34,162 bases of DNA from Chlorobium ferrooxidans DSM 13031 (GTDB lineage: Bacteria; Bacteroidota; Chlorobiia; Chlorobiales; Chlorobiaceae). Under the pieces are notes generated by a model. It made no database searches. It had not been told where the DNA came from and was given only the letters and a program-made list of their open reading frames with translations. Location of the stretch: assembly GCF_000168715.1 (NCBI RefSeq), contig NZ_AASE01000021.1:1-34162 (forward strand). The letters are read 5' to 3'. Position numbers and translations under genes: made by a program. Below, piece by piece: positions 31,949 to 34,162 of the stretch. Each line of letters opens with the position of its first letter. Positions within the stretch are counted from its first letter, which is position 1.

Positions 31949-33021
31949 AACGCCTGAGCCCTCTCGATGGCGGTCAGCACAACCTCATCATCAATACTCT
32001 CTTCGAGAAGAAATGCCTCCCCGAGATTTTTCAGCAGCACAAAACGGAGCTTTTTATCCAGTTTTTTCTTGTCGGAGAGCATGTTTTCAAGCAACAGGCG
32101 GTTGTCGATATCACGAAAACGTCTCCTGATCACACCCCGTGGAAACCGGAACTTTCCGAGTATTGCAAGCCCCTCTTCAAGCGAGCCATTATCAAGATAG
32201 CCGAGCCTGTTCGATAAAAAGAGCGCACAGACCATGCCGATGGTGACCGCTTCACCATGACGAAGGTGGCGGTACTCTGCAAGTTTTTCAAGCCCGTGGG
32301 CAAAGGTGTGGCCGAAATTGAGTGTGGCACGAAGTCCGCCGGTCTCCCTGAAATCTTTTTTCACAACAGCGGCCTTGATGGAGGCGCTTGTTTTAACCGC
32401 TTTGGTTAAAAACGGCTCCTTCAGCGCGATAATATCACTGAAATGGTTATCGATAAAGGAGAGAAAAGCCCGGTCGGAAATAAAGCCGTATTTGACCACT
32501 TCCGCCATGCCCGAATAGATCTCCCGTTCCGGCAGGGTGGCAAGGTAGGAGGGGTCGATCAGCACCAGTTCCGGCAGATGGAAGAAGCCGATCAGGTTTT
32601 TTCCAAGCGGGTGGTTGATGGCAACCTTTCCGCCAATGGAGCTGTCGGTCATGGCCAGCAGTGTTGTGGGAAGCTGAATCACCGGAATGCCCCGGTAGTA
32701 ACTGGCAGCAATATAACCGCCAAGATCACCAACAACGCCGCCACCAACTGCCAGAAGGTTCCAGCTCCGGTCAACATCCGCCTCGATCATGTTGCCGTAA
32801 AGCCGGTAGGCAGAATTGAAGCTTTTTGATGCTTCACGGGCAGGAACCGTCAGCTCCACCCACTGAAACCCCTCCTCATCAAGCGTTTTCAGAATACTGT
32901 CGCCATAGAGTTTGCGTGTATTTGCGTCAAACAGAACAACGGTTTTCTTTGCAAGTCCATGACTGTTGAACAATTTGCCGAGTCCTGAAGTGACCGGGGT
33001 TCCTGTTATTATTTTGCTCAC
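31921..33021 (-). CDS. aroB: 3-Dehydroquinate synthase
   Basis: A 366-residue NAD- and Zn-dependent enzyme of the shikimate pathway that converts DAHP to 3-dehydroquinate. It shows VGGGVVGDLGGYIAASYYRGIPVIQLPTTLLAMTDSSIGGKVAINH (NAD and substrate binding), NLIGFFHLPELVLID, the metal-ligand GMAEVVKYG Glu, and LNFGHTFAHGLE with HLRHGEAVTIGM supplying zinc histidines. Length and motif order are complete. It follows aroK by 24 bases on the same strand, the usual aroKB pair, and converges with coaX, overlapping it by 28 bases. Confidence 0.97.
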   Translation of the reverse strand: MSKIITGTPVTSGLGKLFNSHGLAKKTVVLFDANTRKLYGDSILKTLDEEGFQWVELTVPAREASKSFNSAYRLYGNMIEADVDRSWNLLAVGGGVVGDLGGYIAASYYRGIPVIQLPTTLLAMTDSSIGGKVAINHPLGKNLIGFFHLPELVLIDPSYLATLPEREIYSGMAEVVKYGFISDRAFLSFIDNHFSDIIALKEPFLTKAVKTSASIKAAVVKKDFRETGGLRATLNFGHTFAHGLEKLAEYRHLRHGEAVTIGMVCALFLSNRLGYLDNGSLEEGLAILGKFRFPRGVIRRRFRDIDNRLLLENMLSDKKKLDKKLRFVLLKNLGEAFLLEESIDDEVVLTAIERAQAFYSALSVKR

Positions 33022-33045
33022 GCTTTCTGTTTGATTAGAGGTGAC

Positions 33046-33621
33046 CTATGGATTATTGGTGGATGCGGAAGCCTTTCGCACATAGCGCTCTATTTTGCGG
33101 GTCAGCTCCTCAACGGTTGAGCCGATCCGTTTTATATCGGTAAGCACACTGATATTGGCACTCTCATAACGGGGCTCGCGTCTCATAAGGATGGAGGTGA
33201 TCTTCTCCTCAATCTCCTCACGTGACAACTTCCTGTCGTTTTCTCCCTTCAGCAGAGGACGGTCACTTTTGTTACAGAGCCTTCTGGCGAGCGTTTTCGG
33301 TGATGATTTCAGGTAGACCAGAGTCCCTGACTCCCTGACAAGGGCCCAGGAACGTTCGTTTTCCAGTACACCACCTCCGAGCGAAATGACAAGATTGGTT
33401 CGATTGACAACTTCCTGCAGTGCTTGCAGTTCAAGCTCCCTGAAGCAGGCTTCACCCTCTTCGGCAAAAATCCGGGTAATGGCTTTCCCGGCGCGTTTTT
33501 CGATAGTCTGATCGAGGTCAACAAACTCATAGCCGAGCGAATTGGCAAGGAGTGGCCCTATGGTGGATTTTCCTGAACCACTGAACCCGGTTAAAAAAAT
33601 GAGTGTGTAGTTTTTTGTCAC
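33046..33621 (-). CDS. aroK: Shikimate kinase
   Basis: A 191-residue kinase that phosphorylates shikimate with ATP. It shows the P-loop GFSGSGKST (residues 12-20), the shikimate-binding DxD (Asp35, Asp37 in FVDLDQTIE), Arg61 in FRELE, the GGG (82-84) of SLGGGVL, and the lid region RPLLKGE. The open frame extends upstream but the family begins at a GTG at 33621 (read as Met, MTKNYTLIFLTG), with GAGAG about 8 bases before it; no ATG fits. It is first in the aroKB unit. Confidence 0.94.
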   Translation of the reverse strand: MTKNYTLIFLTGFSGSGKSTIGPLLANSLGYEFVDLDQTIEKRAGKAITRIFAEEGEACFRELELQALQEVVNRTNLVISLGGGVLENERSWALVRESGTLVYLKSSPKTLARRLCNKSDRPLLKGENDRKLSREEIEEKITSILMRREPRYESANISVLTDIKRIGSTVEELTRKIERYVRKASASTNNP

Positions 33622-34034
33622 GGCATACTCTCTGTTATGGAAGCACTTACGATGGTGACCCCGCCATTCTGCGAACCTGAATGAAAATAAGGAAAAATCG
33701 GAACCTGCCGTTTGATGATTGCGGCAAATATAGTAAAAAAGCCATAAAAAGTTTCTGTGCGACTGCCGGCCCTCAGTTGACCATTCCCTGCGGTACCGGG
33801 GTGTCATCAGTTTTTTTAATACATTTATGGGTACCTCTCTTTATTTGTTCCGAAACCCGATTACTGCGTTGGGTGGTGCTTGAAATTCTCATGTACTCCG
33901 TGTACACTCCGGTTTCTGTGCTGCCTTGTCCTCGGGCTTCTTACGACAATAAATAGAGCCCCTTATGTTTAACACGAAGATGCGGCACATCAAAAACAAC
34001 CACAGACGGAAGAAGAGGATTTATCTGGATTTTT
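33622..34034. other. Intergenic region with dispersed repeat
   Basis: No gene is supported. CTGCGTTGGG-TGGTGCTTGAAA at 33864-33885 is an inverted copy of the element at 23355-23377 (one base insertion apart). It is followed by a TGTAC-TCCG-TGTACA hairpin at 33892-33906. The stretch 33985-34030 (ACCACAGACGGAAG...TCTGGATTTTTATG) looks like a degenerate intergenic repeat leading into the next frame. The aroK promoter should lie at 33622-33760. Confidence 0.4.
33864..33885 (+). repeat. 22-base dispersed repeat, second copy
   Basis: CTGCGTTGGG-TGGTGCTTGAAA is the reverse complement of 23355-23377 apart from one inserted T. Two copies 10.5 kb apart in non-coding DNA indicate a dispersed element. 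Confidence 0.6.
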
Positions 34035-34162
34035 ATGCAGAAGCTTTACATCATCAAGACAGGTACCACATTTGCTTCAACCCTTGAAGCACTCGGTGAT
34101 TTTGAGGAGTGGATCAACAATGCACTTGGCATGATTCCGGTTCCGGTTGTGTAGTCGATGCG
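34035..34162 (+). pseudogene. Class I glutamine amidotransferase-like gene, 5' end, frameshifted
   Basis: The ATG at 34035, with GAAGAAGAGGA upstream, opens MQKLYIIKTGTTFASTLEALGDFEEWINN, the N-terminal pattern of stand-alone class I glutamine amidotransferase-like proteins (KLYIIKxGTTF...GDFxxW). The frame stops at TAG 34152 after VPVPVV. Shifting by one base (one G missing near 34151) restores VVVVDA, the next conserved strand, so the stop looks like a single-base frameshift: a decayed gene or a sequencing error. The catalytic Cys-His-Glu triad would lie beyond the window. Confidence 0.55.

Overview
This window most likely comes from a green sulfur bacterium (Chlorobiaceae, Chlorobium/Pelodictyon-like). 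The evidence is a B12-dependent radical SAM enzyme of the bacteriochlorophyll-modifying BchE/BchQ/BchR group, a plant/cyanobacterial-type carotene desaturase, a type III glutamine synthetase, weak or absent Shine-Dalgarno sites in front of many genes, and dispersed intergenic repeats. The genus is an inference from gene content; no rRNA or tRNA gene was seen.

Layout. 1-3.9 kb: a soluble histidine kinase with about eight PAS domains, followed on the minus strand by the first 17 codons of its probable response regulator. 4.2-6.1 kb: the B12-radical SAM enzyme, a 42-residue single-helix membrane protein behind it and a small unknown ORF in front. 6.2-9.95 kb: an AT-richer accessory stretch of small orphan genes, including a Nif11-domain protein, a glycine-rich membrane hairpin protein and a stand-alone DUF2156 (MprF C-terminal-like) protein. 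10.3-11.5 kb: two tandem AidA/PixA-type inclusion-body proteins with a perfect hairpin between them. 11.9-15.6 kb: a tightly overlapping minus-strand unit of carotene desaturase, arsenosugar radical SAM enzyme ArsS and two radical SAM-associated transferases (TIGR04282 and TIGR04283 types). 16.1-19.4 kb: an Lrp/AsnC regulator in front of glnN, a bidirectional terminator and a YjbQ-family gene. 19.7-20.8 kb: cyclopropane fatty acid synthase.

21.0-26.9 kb is a full arsenic resistance operon on the minus strand: arsR, a thioredoxin-like protein with a cysteine tail, an ArsP-type permease, arsC, acr3, arsD and arsA. The acr3-arsC block is bracketed by two copies of a composite repeat, and a 16-base motif that may be the ArsR operator lies in front of both arsR and the thioredoxin-like gene. 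Together with arsS at 13-14 kb, the window carries genes for inorganic arsenic efflux and probably for organoarsenicals. No arsM is visible.

27.0-29.9 kb: a TonB-dependent receptor and a periplasmic molybdopterin-fold protein, preceded by two inverted repeats that look like ModE (molybdate repressor) operators. This suggests a molybdenum-controlled outer-membrane uptake unit. 30.6-33.6 kb: a small membrane protein and type III pantothenate kinase on the plus strand, converging with aroK-aroB on the minus strand. The right edge holds the start of a class I glutamine amidotransferase-like gene that is interrupted by a one-base frameshift.
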